A stretch of DNA of 64,000 nucleotides from Pieris napi (GCF_905475465.1 NC_062244.1:11464001-11528000); one strand, 5' to 3'. Positions 23,301 to 31,869 are shown, numbered from the stretch's first letter. Translations and numbers: made by a program. Notes: generated by a model not told the origin, from the sequence alone.

Positions 23301-23709
23301 AACTTTTAAGTATAAAGAGTCACTTTGGTGGTCACGAAACATTCTACTATTGGGTACAGAAAAACGTTACGGCGCGTTACATGGGAGGGGGAGGGGGTTA
23401 ATAATCTCCAAAAATTGCGTGACGTAATACTTGAACGCTCCCTAACGAAGCTGTCGGGCTCATCTGATGTTAAGTGATACCGCCGCCCATTGACACTCGC
23501 CCATTGTCGGTTATCACTTTATTCAAAGTGACCTGCTTGCTTCATTACCTACTGTCTCATAAAATAAATATTAATTTAGATATTAGGAACTTAGGAACCA
23601 TTTTATTAATTGTTTCTAAATAACTTGTTTTTAATTCCAGAGTCAATACAAATTCGTATGCGAAAGCATCCAAGCAGCGTACTCCCAGGGTCTGAACCAG
23701 GATAACTGA
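8250..23709 (+). CDS. Ptpmeg: FERM-PDZ protein tyrosine phosphatase (PTPN3/PTPN4 class), complete 15-exon gene
   Basis: Membrane- and cytoskeleton-associated enzyme that removes phosphate from tyrosine; the fly orthologue Ptpmeg works in neurons (family knowledge). Exons: 8250-8399, 8772-8900, 10574-10787, 11760-11968, 12792-12944, 14002-14240, 15455-15604, 16781-17021, 18075-18180, 18912-19151, 19761-19877, 20609-20832, 21647-21779, 22892-23100, 23641-23709. They total 2583 nt in one frame, giving 860 residues (human PTPN4: 926). FERM and FERM-adjacent region: about residues 18-345. PDZ domain: about 448-535, with GRFGFNV as the peptide-binding loop. Phosphatase domain: about 590-855, with KNRYRD, WPDHGVP (Asp743) and the P-loop HCSAGVGRTG (Cys792, Arg798), so it should be active. 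The start ATG gives TYNVRASELARERKL near the N-terminus, as in PTPN4. The FERM-PDZ linker is shorter than in vertebrates. Introns carry many mobile elements, but no exon is broken. Confidence 0.95.
8772..8900 (+). CDS. Ptpmeg: Ptpmeg exon 2 (FERM F1)
   Basis: 43 codons in phase 0-0. Encodes STLLELVFQHLDLIEKDYFG, the FERM ubiquitin-like lobe. Acceptor ttttttag, donor GTGAGT. Confidence 0.95.
8901..10573 (+). other. Ptpmeg intron 2, nothing recognised
   Basis: 1.67 kb of AT-rich intron. I see no exon and no repeat that I recognise. Confidence 0.5.
10574..10787 (+). CDS. Ptpmeg: Ptpmeg exon 3 (FERM F1-F2)
   Basis: Starts RWLDSSKSVKKQV and ends in phase 1 after SFTVQ. Includes FYPPEPCRLAEEFTRYLLCL at the start of the FERM F2 lobe. 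Confidence 0.95.
11014..11400 (-). repeat. LINE 3' end fragment
   Basis: The minus strand reads CKNAYYKVNDYIVDKRG, the kind of C-terminus seen in CR1/jockey-like reverse transcriptases. A second copy on the other strand lies at 43885-44145 (KAYYKVNDYLVDK-like, then the same 3' stretch). Confidence 0.6.
11448..11665 (+). mobile_element. Harbinger-like MITE, truncated copy
   Basis: Starts ggagcgttcaagtattgcgt after a TAA and shares its interior with the complete copies at 23162 and 25717. The right terminal repeat is missing. Lies in Ptpmeg intron 3. Confidence 0.75.
11760..11968 (+). CDS. Ptpmeg: Ptpmeg exon 4 (FERM F2)
   Basis: Completes A, then ELGDYNTTEHTNSYLSELCL. Contains KGQSPADAEANFLEHAKRLD, a hallmark of the F2 lobe in this family, and ends YGVESHPAK in phase 0. 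Confidence 0.95.
12450..12738 (+). mobile_element. tRNA-derived SINE (family 1)
   Basis: Head tgttggcctagtagattcag gives a pol III A box and tcgtaggtttgatacc a B box. The body carries cccaaaaagtcgacgg and ggctgatcacc, and it ends with tagcgccactgattta. The same element recurs at 30565, 44543, 46946, 51624, 58483 and 59497. Confidence 0.85.
12792..12944 (+). CDS. Ptpmeg: Ptpmeg exon 5 (FERM F3)
   Basis: 51 codons in phase 0-0: DYSGKDILIGVTSIGIVVFQ through FSWSKIVKISFKKKQFFIQL, the PH-like F3 lobe. Donor GTAAGT. Confidence 0.95.
13577..13953 (+). mobile_element. non-autonomous Helitron (family 2)
   Basis: Begins TC near a TTAATAAATATAAATTACGT stretch, carries the accgaaccgatttcaatcaa block usual near Helitron 5' ends, and ends cagcaacgctcggccggtct then GCTAG followed by T. 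The interior matches the minus-strand copy at 56620-57139. Confidence 0.75.
14002..14240 (+). CDS. Ptpmeg: Ptpmeg exon 6 (end of FERM and FERM-adjacent region)
   Basis: Begins SESYDTVLGFNM and includes ALWRCSVERHGFFRL, the last F3 helix. It continues into an Arg- and Ala-rich FERM-adjacent stretch and ends in phase 2. Its base composition is richer in G and C than its surroundings. Confidence 0.92.
14265..14640 (-). repeat. LINE fragment, antisense, with (TAA)n tail
   Basis: On the minus strand it reads KRKWGRQRKRWADDIKRIGG, a motif common near the C-terminus of endonuclease-type LINE proteins, and ends in a (TAA)n tail (14272-14291 on the plus strand). Confidence 0.65.
14626..15240 (-). repeat. 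second LINE fragment, antisense
   Basis: Minus strand reads YDKRKRGRQIKRWEDAEEQL and continues to WKLLEEACPRTS. It has its own (TAA)n tail at 14628-14641. It is adjacent to and distinct from the copy at 14265-14640. Confidence 0.65.
15455..15604 (+). CDS. Ptpmeg: Ptpmeg exon 7 (linker)
   Basis: Low-complexity Ser/Arg/Pro linker (RSSSRNRDRSAGESP onwards) between FERM and PDZ. It is not conserved, but frame, acceptor (cctttcag) and donor (GTATGT) fit the neighbours in phases 2 and 1. Confidence 0.85.
16320..16565 (-). repeat. dispersed repeat B
   Basis: Contains the recurring block ttcgactttcggtccttcaa then gaaaagagc, and gtgtccgtgggcggcggtat. The same family is at 20070, 53228, 56360, 59955 and 60625. 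Confidence 0.65.
16781..17021 (+). CDS. Ptpmeg: Ptpmeg exon 8 (linker and first half of PDZ)
   Basis: Ends with VRLSAGPDGRFGFNVRGGG and SRVAPRTRAHLQEGDQ, the first half of a PDZ domain. The acceptor is a tandem cagcag (16778-16783), so one residue may be variably included. The middle is acidic (ESESAAEPEQDSE). Confidence 0.93.
17349..17896 (-). mobile_element. non-autonomous Helitron (family 1)
   Basis: On the minus strand it starts TCTATATGTATAAAAGAAAG and ends with gaacgaagttagccaggtca then GCTAG. Both ends match the larger Helitron at 30993-40786 at the sequence level (shared ggctggaccgattgcc and ggacggaaacaaatcc blocks). Lies in Ptpmeg intron 8. Confidence 0.8.
18075..18180 (+). CDS. Ptpmeg: Ptpmeg exon 9 (second half of PDZ)
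   Basis: VISINGKDVDEMTHDQVVQM through LLVKPN completes the PDZ fold. Exits in phase 1 at donor GTAAAT. Confidence 0.95.
18912..19151 (+). CDS. Ptpmeg: Ptpmeg exon 10 (start of phosphatase region)
   Basis: Runs from AVYEPEETGPEEP to NVNKNRYRDIAP, the conserved substrate-loop motif at the front of the phosphatase domain. Exits in phase 1. Confidence 0.94.
19303..19436 (+). repeat. minisatellite, about 21-bp unit
   Basis: About six diverged copies of a unit like gttctaattattttcactat, in Ptpmeg intron 10. Confidence 0.75.
19500..19690 (-). repeat. retroelement ORF fragment, antisense
   Basis: The minus strand reads AGKTWNEVKLLTERETLW, like the W-N-E-x-K tail of LINE-type ORFs. Short and isolated. 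Confidence 0.4.
19761..19877 (+). CDS. Ptpmeg: Ptpmeg exon 11 (phosphatase core)
   Basis: Encodes DDSTRVILKNGPTGDYINAS followed by FINMEIPNSDLVLTYIATQ, the standard DYINAS-TQGP segment of tyrosine phosphatases. Phase 1-1. Confidence 0.95.
20070..20430 (-). repeat. dispersed repeat B
   Basis: Carries the family blocks agtgttcagaggagttgttc, aactgagcgattttcaaggc, and gaaaagagcgtagcaattct. Lies in Ptpmeg intron 11. Confidence 0.7.
20609..20832 (+). CDS. Ptpmeg: Ptpmeg exon 12 (phosphatase core)
   Basis: Encodes GPLASTVGDFWQMVWESESS, then LAERGRAKCHQYWP, the family core motifs. Ends in phase 0 at donor GTTTGT. Confidence 0.95.
21436..21545 (+). repeat. dispersed repeat B fragment
   Basis: Contains gagggaaacgggcagacgct and ccaaaaggctcgcaagtgtg, the left part of repeat B, just ahead of Ptpmeg exon 13. 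Confidence 0.55.
21647..21779 (+). CDS. Ptpmeg: Ptpmeg exon 13 (WPD loop)
   Basis: Carries ITQLQYTAWPDHGVPEDSAA with the general acid Asp743. Phase fixes the acceptor at the weak site attaaag (21646), a non-CAG acceptor. Exits in phase 1. Confidence 0.9.
21986..22235 (+). mobile_element. tRNA-derived SINE (family 2)
   Basis: The tRNA-like head (cattggtctagtggttagta; B box gggtccgatcccc) is followed by a body with tggtgttgtgtttaggtctt and an A tail. An inverted copy is at 49261-49514. It is not a tRNA gene: no acceptor stem closes. Confidence 0.85.
22678..22800 (+). repeat. dispersed repeat fragment
   Basis: Contains gcagcccatggacacccatt then taagtgggtgcgttgccggc, shared with 30885 and 63105. 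Confidence 0.55.
22892..23100 (+). CDS. Ptpmeg: Ptpmeg exon 14 (catalytic P-loop)
   Basis: Carries MIVHCSAGVGRTGALI with nucleophile Cys792 and Arg798, then YPLDLVRTMRTQRPMCIQNA. Ends in phase 0 at GTGAGA. Confidence 0.96.
23162..23442 (+). mobile_element. Harbinger-like MITE, complete
   Basis: Terminal inverted repeats GGGAGCGTTCAAGTATTACG and its complement at the right end, flanked by TAA on both sides (23159-23161 and 23443-23445). The 3-bp TAA duplication fits the PIF/Harbinger group. 281 bp, in Ptpmeg intron 14. Confidence 0.85.
23448..23515 (-). repeat. dispersed repeat B end fragment
   Basis: Carries catctgatgttaagtgatac then cgccgcccattgacactc, the end block of repeat B. Confidence 0.5.
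23641..23709 (+). CDS. Ptpmeg: Ptpmeg exon 15 (end)
   Basis: SQYKFVCESIQAAYSQG completes the last helix of the phosphatase domain. TGA is at 23707-23709. Confidence 0.95.
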   Translation, partial: SQYKFVCESIQAAYSQGLNQDN

Positions 23710-23971
23710 TAGCTGCTACTCCACCCTTCGGGGGACCCCTATTTACGCATACTCATGTATGGTATCAGCCTTATAAGGACACTGTGTTGTATGGACCTTA
23801 GGTGACGTCACACGTGACGCAAATTTACGTACCAGGTTACCGTCAAAGCAAGACTGATACTTTTGTGCATTGTAAAATATACCTTAACACAAAGATATAC
23901 ATACAAATATTCAAAATGACCAATCTATGTGAAATATGAACGGAAACAAACGCGAATTTACAATTTGTCAC

Positions 23972-23977
23972 AATAAA
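23972..23977 (+). terminator. possible Ptpmeg polyadenylation signal
   Basis: The first AATAAA after the Ptpmeg stop, 263 bases downstream. Usage is inferred only. Confidence 0.4.
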
Positions 23978-26900
23978 GTCACAGCTTAGATTTACTTTAA
24001 ATTAACACGTCGTGGATACAAGTCTTTTGGCCGAAATTTAAATGTCATGTTTAATCTGTTATTTGTAGCAATTTTTACTGGATTTTTTACAAGTATTGTA
24101 GATAATATCTATTATGTGTGTTATAATTTCGCGTTTTATTCTATAAAGTGTTAATTAAAATCTTATCATAAATACTTCCGTCACTTTGATATGTCAATAT
24201 CTTTCGAATCTGTCATTTTTGGATTGTTTTTAAAAGTTTTGACACTAATTCTGCACTTTGTATCAATGTTTTTTGGAAGTCTTGTTCACAGCGCACATTA
24301 TGAATATACCCTCATTATGAAAAACTTTAATAATTCAATGTTAATAAATTTACTTTGGCCTCGAAAACTATGCTTTTATAGGAAGTGAAATTTTTAACTA
24401 CCCTCAATTCTAGATAGCAAATTTTGTTAAAACTAAATTAAAAAAACGTGGCATTGGGGTATTTAAACAAACTTATGGCTAACTTGATAGTTTTCATAGA
24501 AAAATGGAAATAGTATTTTTTGTCCCCGGAAATCGAACCTAATATTTTATGATGTAGATAGACACATAGATGGTGTCCCCTTCAAAAAGTGTTCAAAATT
24601 TCATTCTATAAAAATTATTAATAAATCAAATTGATTTGAATAATCTCGAATCAAAAGTACATATCAATAAGAATTAGGATTAGGAATTTATTTATTTGAT
24701 TTTTTTGTAAAGTACCCACATCGAAACTACCCTCAATTTTGTAACTTTTTTCTAAGCTCTCTTAATTAAGTATTTAGTTATTTACTTCGATTACAGTTTT
24801 TAAAAACTTTTTATACGCTTTTATGTAAATAGATAATAAAATACTGTTTTATCAGATTGAAACGCAACCGTTAAAACAGTATTTGAATAGTTAAACGCGA
24901 GTATCATATATTGGAGTTAAATAATTTGCAGATTGAAACTTGTTGTATATAAAATACGCGTTTTAATCTGGTAATTTCATTTAAATCTGTAGTTCTTGCC
25001 CTAACGAATTTATCACACTTTTGTTCTTAGTGCCATTTTAACTTAGACATATCTAGGCCCGTATTTCGGATATTTCAAAATCTAGTCTTGAGTTAACCCT
25101 TAAAACACCGGTTTAACTAGACACGTACTTCCCTTGTCAAATCTAAATGTTTTTTTTTTTTCTATATTTCCCTGTGATATCCAAGAAGTATCTTGAAACA
25201 AGTTGAACGTTCCGATATACGGCCCGTATTCTAGTAACTCTACCAGTATTACTTAAGTTTCTAAGCGAAATTTTTATTTCCCTGTATAAACAACTCCAAT
25301 TGAGATGAGTGAGAATGTAAAACGAAAGACGAAACGATATCGTCTATCTGTCATTCGAAATGATATCACTCCCCAAATTTTTAATCTCTAGTATGTTTAA
25401 TTTTCAAACGATAAAATTTATTTTTCAACGTATTTTTGTGCAAATATTTTATTATACAGTTGTTTTGGATTATATTTTTGTTACTATTTATTTCATTATA
25501 AACTTTATTTTCTCAACGAAATTTATATAATTTAAATATACAAAATAACATTTACTAATAGTTTTTATGTATCCGTTCATAGAGCTAAAGGGTACGTGGC
25601 GTACGTACTCCGAACGTATACGGTCTGACAATAACATAGTTTTACGATAAGTATTGAACACCGCATGATTTTGTATGAAAGTTGTAATATTTAGTGTTCA
25701 TACAAATATACTCTAAGCGAACGTTCAAGTATTATGTAACGAATTTCGGGGGGTGGTTGAATTACGCGTTATTGTTAATATTATTTGCGACTTTCCAGTA
25801 CTAATGTACTACAGCACATAATGGTAAGTTTTAGCTATAAAGAGTCACTGGGTGGTCACGAAACGTTTTACTATTGGGTATAGGAAAACGTTACGGCCCG
25901 TTACACGGGGGGGGGGGGTCAATAATCTACAAAAATTGCGTTACGTAATACTTGAACGCTCCCTAATAACAGCTGTTTTCTTGTTAAGCACAAAATGTAT
26001 GTCTATTGCATAGTGCAAGTTTCGCACGCCAACGTACACAAACTAAGTATACGCGTATACGTACGCACACGTTTTTGCGTATTTTTTAAAACTTTTACTA
26101 GTATTTTACCCAAATGCTTTTAATTGCGACTTTAAAATATGAACATTTTTACATCTCCCTTGGCATATCGCAATACTAACCATTTTCATACAAATATGTT
26201 TGGTGTAACTTTGTCCAACTCAGTTCAGTGAGTGAAAACTTATTACTAAATTTTTTATTTCATACAGAAAGTTCAATTGGCCTTTTTGCGTTGATTATTA
26301 ACACCATTGTAAATTGTGTGACTGATGTAGTTTTAAGCATGTATTTATGAACCTGCGCGTACGTTGGCAAGTTCGTTAGATGGTAACATTCGTTGACATA
26401 ACAAAATCTTGCCAAGTTACGGGCCGGTAGTCACGTGAATTTCGCTAATATTATCACTTCAGAAAAACATAGTGTTTGCTAGCAGGATAGGGAACTCCCT
26501 AAAACAACTGTTTTCATGGAAATATCAAATGTTTTACAGGGTGAAAACAATTGGTAATTGTATTTCTTAAATAATTTATATAATTCTCCTTAATAAAGTG
26601 TTCTTGTAGAATATTGACGATCTCTTAAAATCTCCAGGGATTTGAAAGATTCGAACCGACACGTTTGCTATGTTATAAATTCTGGAGTATTAGCGAAGTG
26701 TACGTTATTTAGTCAATATTTCTACCTTGTGATGTCTGAAGTGCTGTGCGGGTTTTCTGTGAAAAAAATAAAGAAAATTTACCGAATTTTTTATTTATTT
26801 CGTTGCTTTCTTTCCCATAATAAGTTGAATATAACTTTCAAGAGTCGAGATAGCATGTTTTATTAACTGTCCAATTCTTGAAACTCAGGATCAAAGGCAA

Positions 26901-27874
26901 ATTTAACTTAGGACTAATTTCCTATTTACAAATTAACGTGTTTGCGTTTTGTATGGATAATATTTGAGTCACATTTCAGTACTCACATCTTTTCAACTGT
27001 TAAGAGCTAGGGGATCGGAAATCGCTGTATGGGTTTATTTTAAATTAATCTACGATAAATTGTACTAAAAGTACACAATACGCAGAAAAACACTAATAAC
27101 TGTACAAAACACTGTCACTAATTGGTTCAATTATGCACACAACACTCCCAGTACTTGATCACTTCTCGCACGTTCACACTAAAAAATGCCTTCATCCAAG
27201 GGGTGTACACAAGCCCTGAAAACTACTGTTTTCAGAGTATGTGACTATACTTGCTCTGAAACAGCCTAAAAATGGTTTAGCCTCCTGAAAACGAAGATTT
27301 ATGTCAATTACAACTTTCAGGAATACTTACCTACTTACTTATATGAATAAATACCATTTCATTCACGAACCACGTCTCTAAGCTGTAGAAAAATCAAGAA
27401 ATATTTCGTTCCAGACGTGTTCGTAACGGTGCCATTTTTTTCAATCAATAATTACGAATAAATGATTTGTAATATTTGTAGTTTTATTTTTTCTGGCAGC
27501 CCTCTGCACCATACATAGCCCATTCATGAATTCAGTTGAGTATCAAAACAAATATTGTTTACTAACAACATACATCGCTGAACTCTCACGAGATTAGCTT
27601 AGAATTTGAATGGAAATTACATATATGTTTTCAACATAATTTTATAGTAATAGACAGCCCTATTACGCACATTAATTCATGACTCCAGTTGAGCTCTGAC
27701 TGGGCGGCTGACGCTCGCCCAATTTCATTTCCCGCCCTTCAGAGTTTTTATTAAAACTTTCAATATCTTGTTTATGACAATTTGTGTTTGTGATTCGGAT
27801 AATAATGCGTAGAAGATTTAATGGCTTCAATAATTTAAAATATAATGTATACGAAAAGTAAATAATGTTTAACA
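23978..27874. other. intergenic spacer
   Basis: AT-rich with no credible exon on either strand. Apart from one MITE at 25717-25963 I see nothing that I can name. Confidence 0.5.
25717..25963 (+). mobile_element. Harbinger-like MITE, complete
   Basis: Same family as 23162-23442 with diverged left end (gcgaacgttcaagtattatg), flanked by TAA on both sides (25714-25716 and 25964-25966). 247 bp. Confidence 0.8.
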
Positions 27875-28060
27875 ATGAAATTATGGTATCAATTTCATTA
27901 TATAGTAATAATTCTTATTATAGATGTAGAAATGAAAAGATACATACAAAAAGAGACAGGTGTTATGAATGTGCGTCAAGTTAATTTTGAACCATCTTCT
28001 AGAGTAGAAGATATATCTATTGGAATTACCTTTGGATTGAAGAATTCTTCTCTTGAACAA
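27875..28060 (+). CDS. candidate first coding exon with signal peptide
   Basis: ATG in good context (aacaATG) opens 62 codons ending at a strong donor GTAAGA in phase 0. The first 16 residues (MKLWYQFHYIVIILII) look like a signal peptide or anchor. The rest (for example VNFEPSSRVEDISIGIT) is balanced in composition and looks coded. No second exon follows locally. Phase 0 matches the acceptor at 47378, so it could be an alternative first exon of the receptor-like gene, with 30062-30127 as the rival. It could also be a chance ORF or an orphan gene exon. I do not recognise the sequence. Confidence 0.35.
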
Positions 28061-28072
28061 GTAAGATATATA

Positions 28073-28265
28073 GTATTGACATAACTTTTACACGTAGAAA
28101 ACACTTTTTTACCGGATTGAAGTTATGTTATATTATAAATTTACAATGAAAATAACATAGTCACCGTGACCACGCATGCTGTAAAGCACGCGAAACGTCG
28201 GTTAAATTTATGTAAAATAAATTTATAATAATACATAACTTCAATCCGGTAAAAAAGGGTTTTCT
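28073..28265. repeat. foldback element with hairpin and GAAAC core
   Basis: Inverted arms of about 50 bp (28095-28146 and 28214-28266) share ttttttaccggattgaagtt. The centre has a hairpin (CGCATGC, loop TGTAAA, GCACGCG at 28173-28192) followed by AAACGTC. A perfect 14-bp direct repeat AAGTAAGATATATA flanks the whole (28059-28072 and 28266-28279). Confidence 0.65.
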
Positions 28266-28679
28266 AAGTAAGATATATAATTGAATACTCCTTAATAAAT
28301 ATATTATAAAACAATACGTAAAACCCGACGCAAGAAAAAGAAAATATCTTGAAAATTAAACTTTCGCGTTTCAACTTCCCCGGGATTATTCTGTAACAAT
28401 TTTAGTGAATTGACTTTCAGAGCCCTATTGGGTTCTTCCTAATTGTTTTGGTTTTTGATTGGATTGCGTTCAAATCTATACTAATAATAATACAATATAA
28501 AAAGAGCTTACTCATTTGAACTGAAAAATACTTTTTGTTTTAATAATTTATCGAGAGATTTATATATAACAGTTCATAGAATCGACAATATATCATTTTA
28601 ACGGGTTCACATCTAGTCCAGAAATCATCACATTGCATATTTCTCTTAAATACATAGTTATACGATACAATGATTCTGA

Positions 28680-28990
28680 CCCAACTCCGCATACGGTTTC
28701 CCTGTGTACCATATGCCGACAACGAATTATATCATATTTTGGCCATATAATGCACAGAAGCGATGATAACTTGGAGAAACTGATCGTGGTTGGTAACACA
28801 AAAGACAAAAGACCACGTGGCCGTCCACCAACCAGATGGATCGATCAAGTGAAAGACTCATCGTCGGTCGTCCTCAAAACTAAACCGTTATAAGAGAGAC
28901 GAGGGACAGAAACCGCTGGAAACAGATTGTAGTCTCCAGATGTTTTCTTTCTGAACACGACGTTCTGACATGAGTCTACCGACTGAAGAG
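28680..28990 (+). repeat. LINE ORF C-terminal remnant
   Basis: Reads FGHIMHRSDDNLEKLIVVGN then KRPRGRPPTRWIDQVK, the common C-terminus of endonuclease-type LINE proteins, followed by frameshifted RNRWKQIVVSRCF-like sequence. Confidence 0.75.
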
Positions 28991-29194
28991 AGAGAGATAT
29001 AGTTATAGTATTTACTTTTTAGCTTAATATTGAATTAAGTTCCATTCGGTAATGCAGTGAGCAACTCTCTGGGGTTTTAGACTCATATTATAGTTATACC
29101 GTTTTGCTCAGGATTTTTACCTTAACTGAAAACAACTGAGCCGGTATTCTAATGTTTATAGCGACCCATAACGAGCCAGAAGAAGGTCGACTAC

Positions 29195-29560
29195 AAAAAT
29201 GTCGGGATTGTTATCATAATTACAGAGTATGAAGGCTCTTTGGTATTAAGACCACGGCCTGCTGAAAGAACAAGCCAATCAATCTTGGATGAACTGAAGT
29301 TCATACCAGACTCATATAGAAGAGTTCTAACTGACTTTGGTCATATCGCCCGTTGAAAGATAACCTGGACACGCTGGTTGTCGTCAGCAAGGTCGCCAAG
29401 CTGGTGCGACGAAGTCACGAGTCCCACAGGTCTCCCCCTGACAGCTGCACTAAGGGAAGCTATAGACAGAACAATGTGAAGAGCACTAGTAGGCTAGCAG
29501 GTACCTTACAGTGATGCAACCTTCAGCAATGACTCAGAAGAAGAAGAAGACATGGTACTT
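29195..29560 (+). repeat. LINE ORF remnant, second copy
   Basis: Frameshifted but recognisable from RWCDEVTSPTGLPLTAALRE, then a tail with (AGA)n near 29540. A shorter third piece of the same tail follows at 29615-29700. Confidence 0.65.
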
Positions 29561-29699
29561 ACTGATTTAGCAATTAATCATGACTAAAATATAATGGTGA
29601 TTTAGACCAAGTTACGATTCTCACAGGTCTCTAAGAAAGCTATAGATCGAACAAAGTGGAGAGATGGCAGGGCAGCAGGTACCTTAGTGACAAAAAGTA

Positions 29700-29880
29700 A
29701 AGAGTCAAAAATCATTTATTCATATAGGTAACACAATGTACACTCATAAACTATAAAAAAGCCCCTCAAATCAAGGGCGTAGAACAGAAGAGAAGAACTG
29801 GCTAAACTCTCCGCCACTCTTTTTCCTTTCTTTTTTTACCGCGACCTTTAGTAGTGAAGACTGAGAAGAAGAAGATATGG
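29700..29880 (-). repeat. LINE 3' end fragment
   Basis: Shares tcatttattcatataggtaa, cacaatgtacact and gaagagaagaactggc with the copy at 48524. The coding direction in that copy is the minus strand. Confidence 0.65.
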
Positions 29881-30061
29881 AACTTACTTAGTATTACGAA
29901 GCAGGGGCACGACTATTATTATCTAAATTAATCATGACAAACATATTATAGTGATTCAATTGACGACGTAATATATGTTATCATTGCGATTACTAGAATT
30001 ATCAGTCGATTAGTTGATTAAATTGACAGTTCCGTCTAATTAACGTAAGTGAACACACAAA

Positions 30062-30127
30062 ATGTTTACAATTTTGACTATAAGTGTGATTCTGTGTTGT
30101 GTTTTTGTGCAATTTAACTTGACAAAT
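30062..30127 (+). CDS. candidate signal-peptide exon of the receptor-like gene
   Basis: ATG in good context (cacaaaATG) opens 22 codons (MFTILTISVILCCVFVQFNL, TN) with a typical hydrophobic signal core and ends at the strong donor GTAAGT in phase 0. The first certain exon of the FN3 receptor gene (47378) also begins in phase 0. If they join, the provirus and Helitron at 30993-40786 lie in intron 1. Other exons could lie between. The rival first exon is 27875-28060. Confidence 0.45.
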
Positions 30128-30251
30128 GTAAGTGATATTTATATCTTAAAAGATATTATATTAATAGTACAGGTAACAAAACCTATATTATCAGATGTTC
30201 CTACGTTTGCGTCACATTTATAAGTCTATAACTGTATTTTCTAGGTACTAG

Positions 30252-30560
30252 TCTATATATATAAAAATGAAACCCGTTTTCCGTTGTCACGACATAACAT
30301 GAAAACGGCTTGACCGATTTGTCTGATTTTTTTATTATAATATTCCTTGAAGTACGAGGATGGTTCTTACGGAGAAAAAAATTAAAAAAAATTGAGTAAA
30401 AAGTCTAAAAACAACAATTTTCTATATTCCCATACAAAATATTCGTGATAATACTTACAAGTCAATTTGAACTTTAATACCATTACATAAAGTTCAAGTG
30501 TTAGTGGAGGGGTTCCGGGAAGGTAAATTTTTATTTTTTGACATAATGTATTTGTTGTCT
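30252..30560 (+). mobile_element. Helitron 5' end, truncated
   Basis: Begins TCTATATATATAAAAATGAA and carries gaaaacggcttgaccgattt, the usual sequence near Helitron 5' ends. No CTAG terminus is found before the SINE at 30565. Confidence 0.6.
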
Positions 30561-30564
30561 TTTT

Positions 30565-30735
30565 AGGTCTGTTTAGGTCTTTTTAGGTCTGGGCCTCAGA
30601 TTTCTGTAACTATTTCATGATTTGTGAATCTAATAGACAAGTAGGTGATCAGCCTCCTGTGCCTGACACGCCATCGACTTTTTGGGTCTCAGGCAAGCCC
30701 GGTTTCCTGACGATGCTATCCTACACAGGGTAATA
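30565..30735 (-). mobile_element. tRNA-derived SINE (family 1), truncated
   Basis: Contains tctgggcctcagatttctgt, ggtgatcagcctcctgtgcc and ccatcgactttttgggtctc in reverse orientation. The tRNA-like head is missing. Confidence 0.75.
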
Positions 30736-30884
30736 AAACTTTAAATAAACGCGATATTTTTATGTAGGTACATTGCTCGTTTCGAGTGCTCAGCCGCGCG
30801 CGTCGTCAGTGATTTAAATTTTGTGATGTAATAATATTAATGTATAATTAAACGAATTAAAATTACTTTTCAATACACAAATAT

Positions 30885-30990
30885 ACAGTCCTCCCTCAAA
30901 GGCCGGCAACGCACCCACTAAAAATGGGTGTCAAATGGGCTGCGATGACTGCCCTTTTTGAACGTCCCGCAGGCTCGTTTGCCCTCCTAT
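30885..30990 (+). repeat. dispersed repeat fragment
   Basis: Contains aaaggccggcaacgcaccca and gtcaaatgggctgcgatgac, shared in inverse with 22678 and 63105. It directly abuts the Helitron start. Confidence 0.55.
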
Positions 30991-31599
30991 TATCTATATA
31001 TATAAAAGAAAGTCGTGTTTGTTACAACACTTATAACTCGAGAACGGCTGGACCGATTGCCATCGTTTTTGATTTGTTGGATTTGTTTCCGTCCCGAATA
31101 GCAGAATACATCTTAAAAACAATGAAAACTCGATATGTGTATTGAATACTTATTAATTTCAATAGATGCTGATTTGTTTATGACATGTCAAACATTTTTT
31201 GTCCAATCCTGTCAAAAAGTGTAACAACTATTTTTTTTTGAGCTTATGGCCTGGTTGCTGAGACCTTTAAGCCACAACTTTATTTTTTTCTGAACTGACA
31301 TCATGTGTGCGTTCAGAAATTTATTTTTAATTCCCGAAAATAATACCTAAGATTTATTCTACAGTAAAAACATAAAATCATCGGAAAGGAACGGAATTTA
31401 GGGAAAAAAAATCTGTTGGTAAAGGTTGTAAGATTAAGGAAAAAAATCTACAGGTTAACAAAAGTGTAAATGTCTTTTTATAGATTGTCTATGATTTTTC
31501 TTCATAAGCTATTCATACGTAGTGGTTATATACTTTTTGAGCTATTGTCTATGTCTCGAAAGTTCAGGCACTGTATACTTATATTTAGTGGTTTTATGC

Positions 31600-31603
31600 G
31601 AGT
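31600..31603 (+). repeat. target-site duplication, left
   Basis: GAGT directly before the left LTR, repeated at 39738-39741 directly after the right LTR. Confidence 0.9.
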
Positions 31604-31857
31604 TGTTATATCATAGCCTTGTACCCTATCTGGCTGACACACTAATATCTTTTGTCTAGTCAGCATTTCCCACCGAGAGGTGAAACAATAACTAAATGAT
31701 GAAATCAGTTCGGTATCATCCTTCGTCGCGGAAACACATTTATTGGTTTTCATTTTATTCTGTTCGTATAATTAATTAATATTCCAATAAAAGTTCGATT
31801 GTATCGTGAACTCATTTTTCCTTTTTTAAAAACCCAATCACTGGGATCCTTCTAACA
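31604..31857 (+). repeat. 5' LTR
   Basis: 254 bp with TGTTA...TAACA ends. Contains AATAAA near 31786 for RNA 3'-end formation. Reads identical to 39484-39737. Confidence 0.95.
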
Positions 31858-31858
31858 T

Positions 31859-31869
31859 TGGTGGCAGCG
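31859..31869 (+). promoter_or_regulatory. primer-binding site (tRNA-Leu type)
   Basis: TGGTGGCAGCG, one base after the LTR, is complementary to a tRNA 3' end of CGCTGCCA plus CCA. As I recall, this is the end of a eukaryotic tRNA-Leu. Many errantiviruses use other tRNAs. Confidence 0.7.

Noticed and set aside
24191..24388. 65-residue hydrophobic ORF after Ptpmeg.
   Set aside because: AT-rich composition gives hydrophobic codons by chance; no splice or start context.
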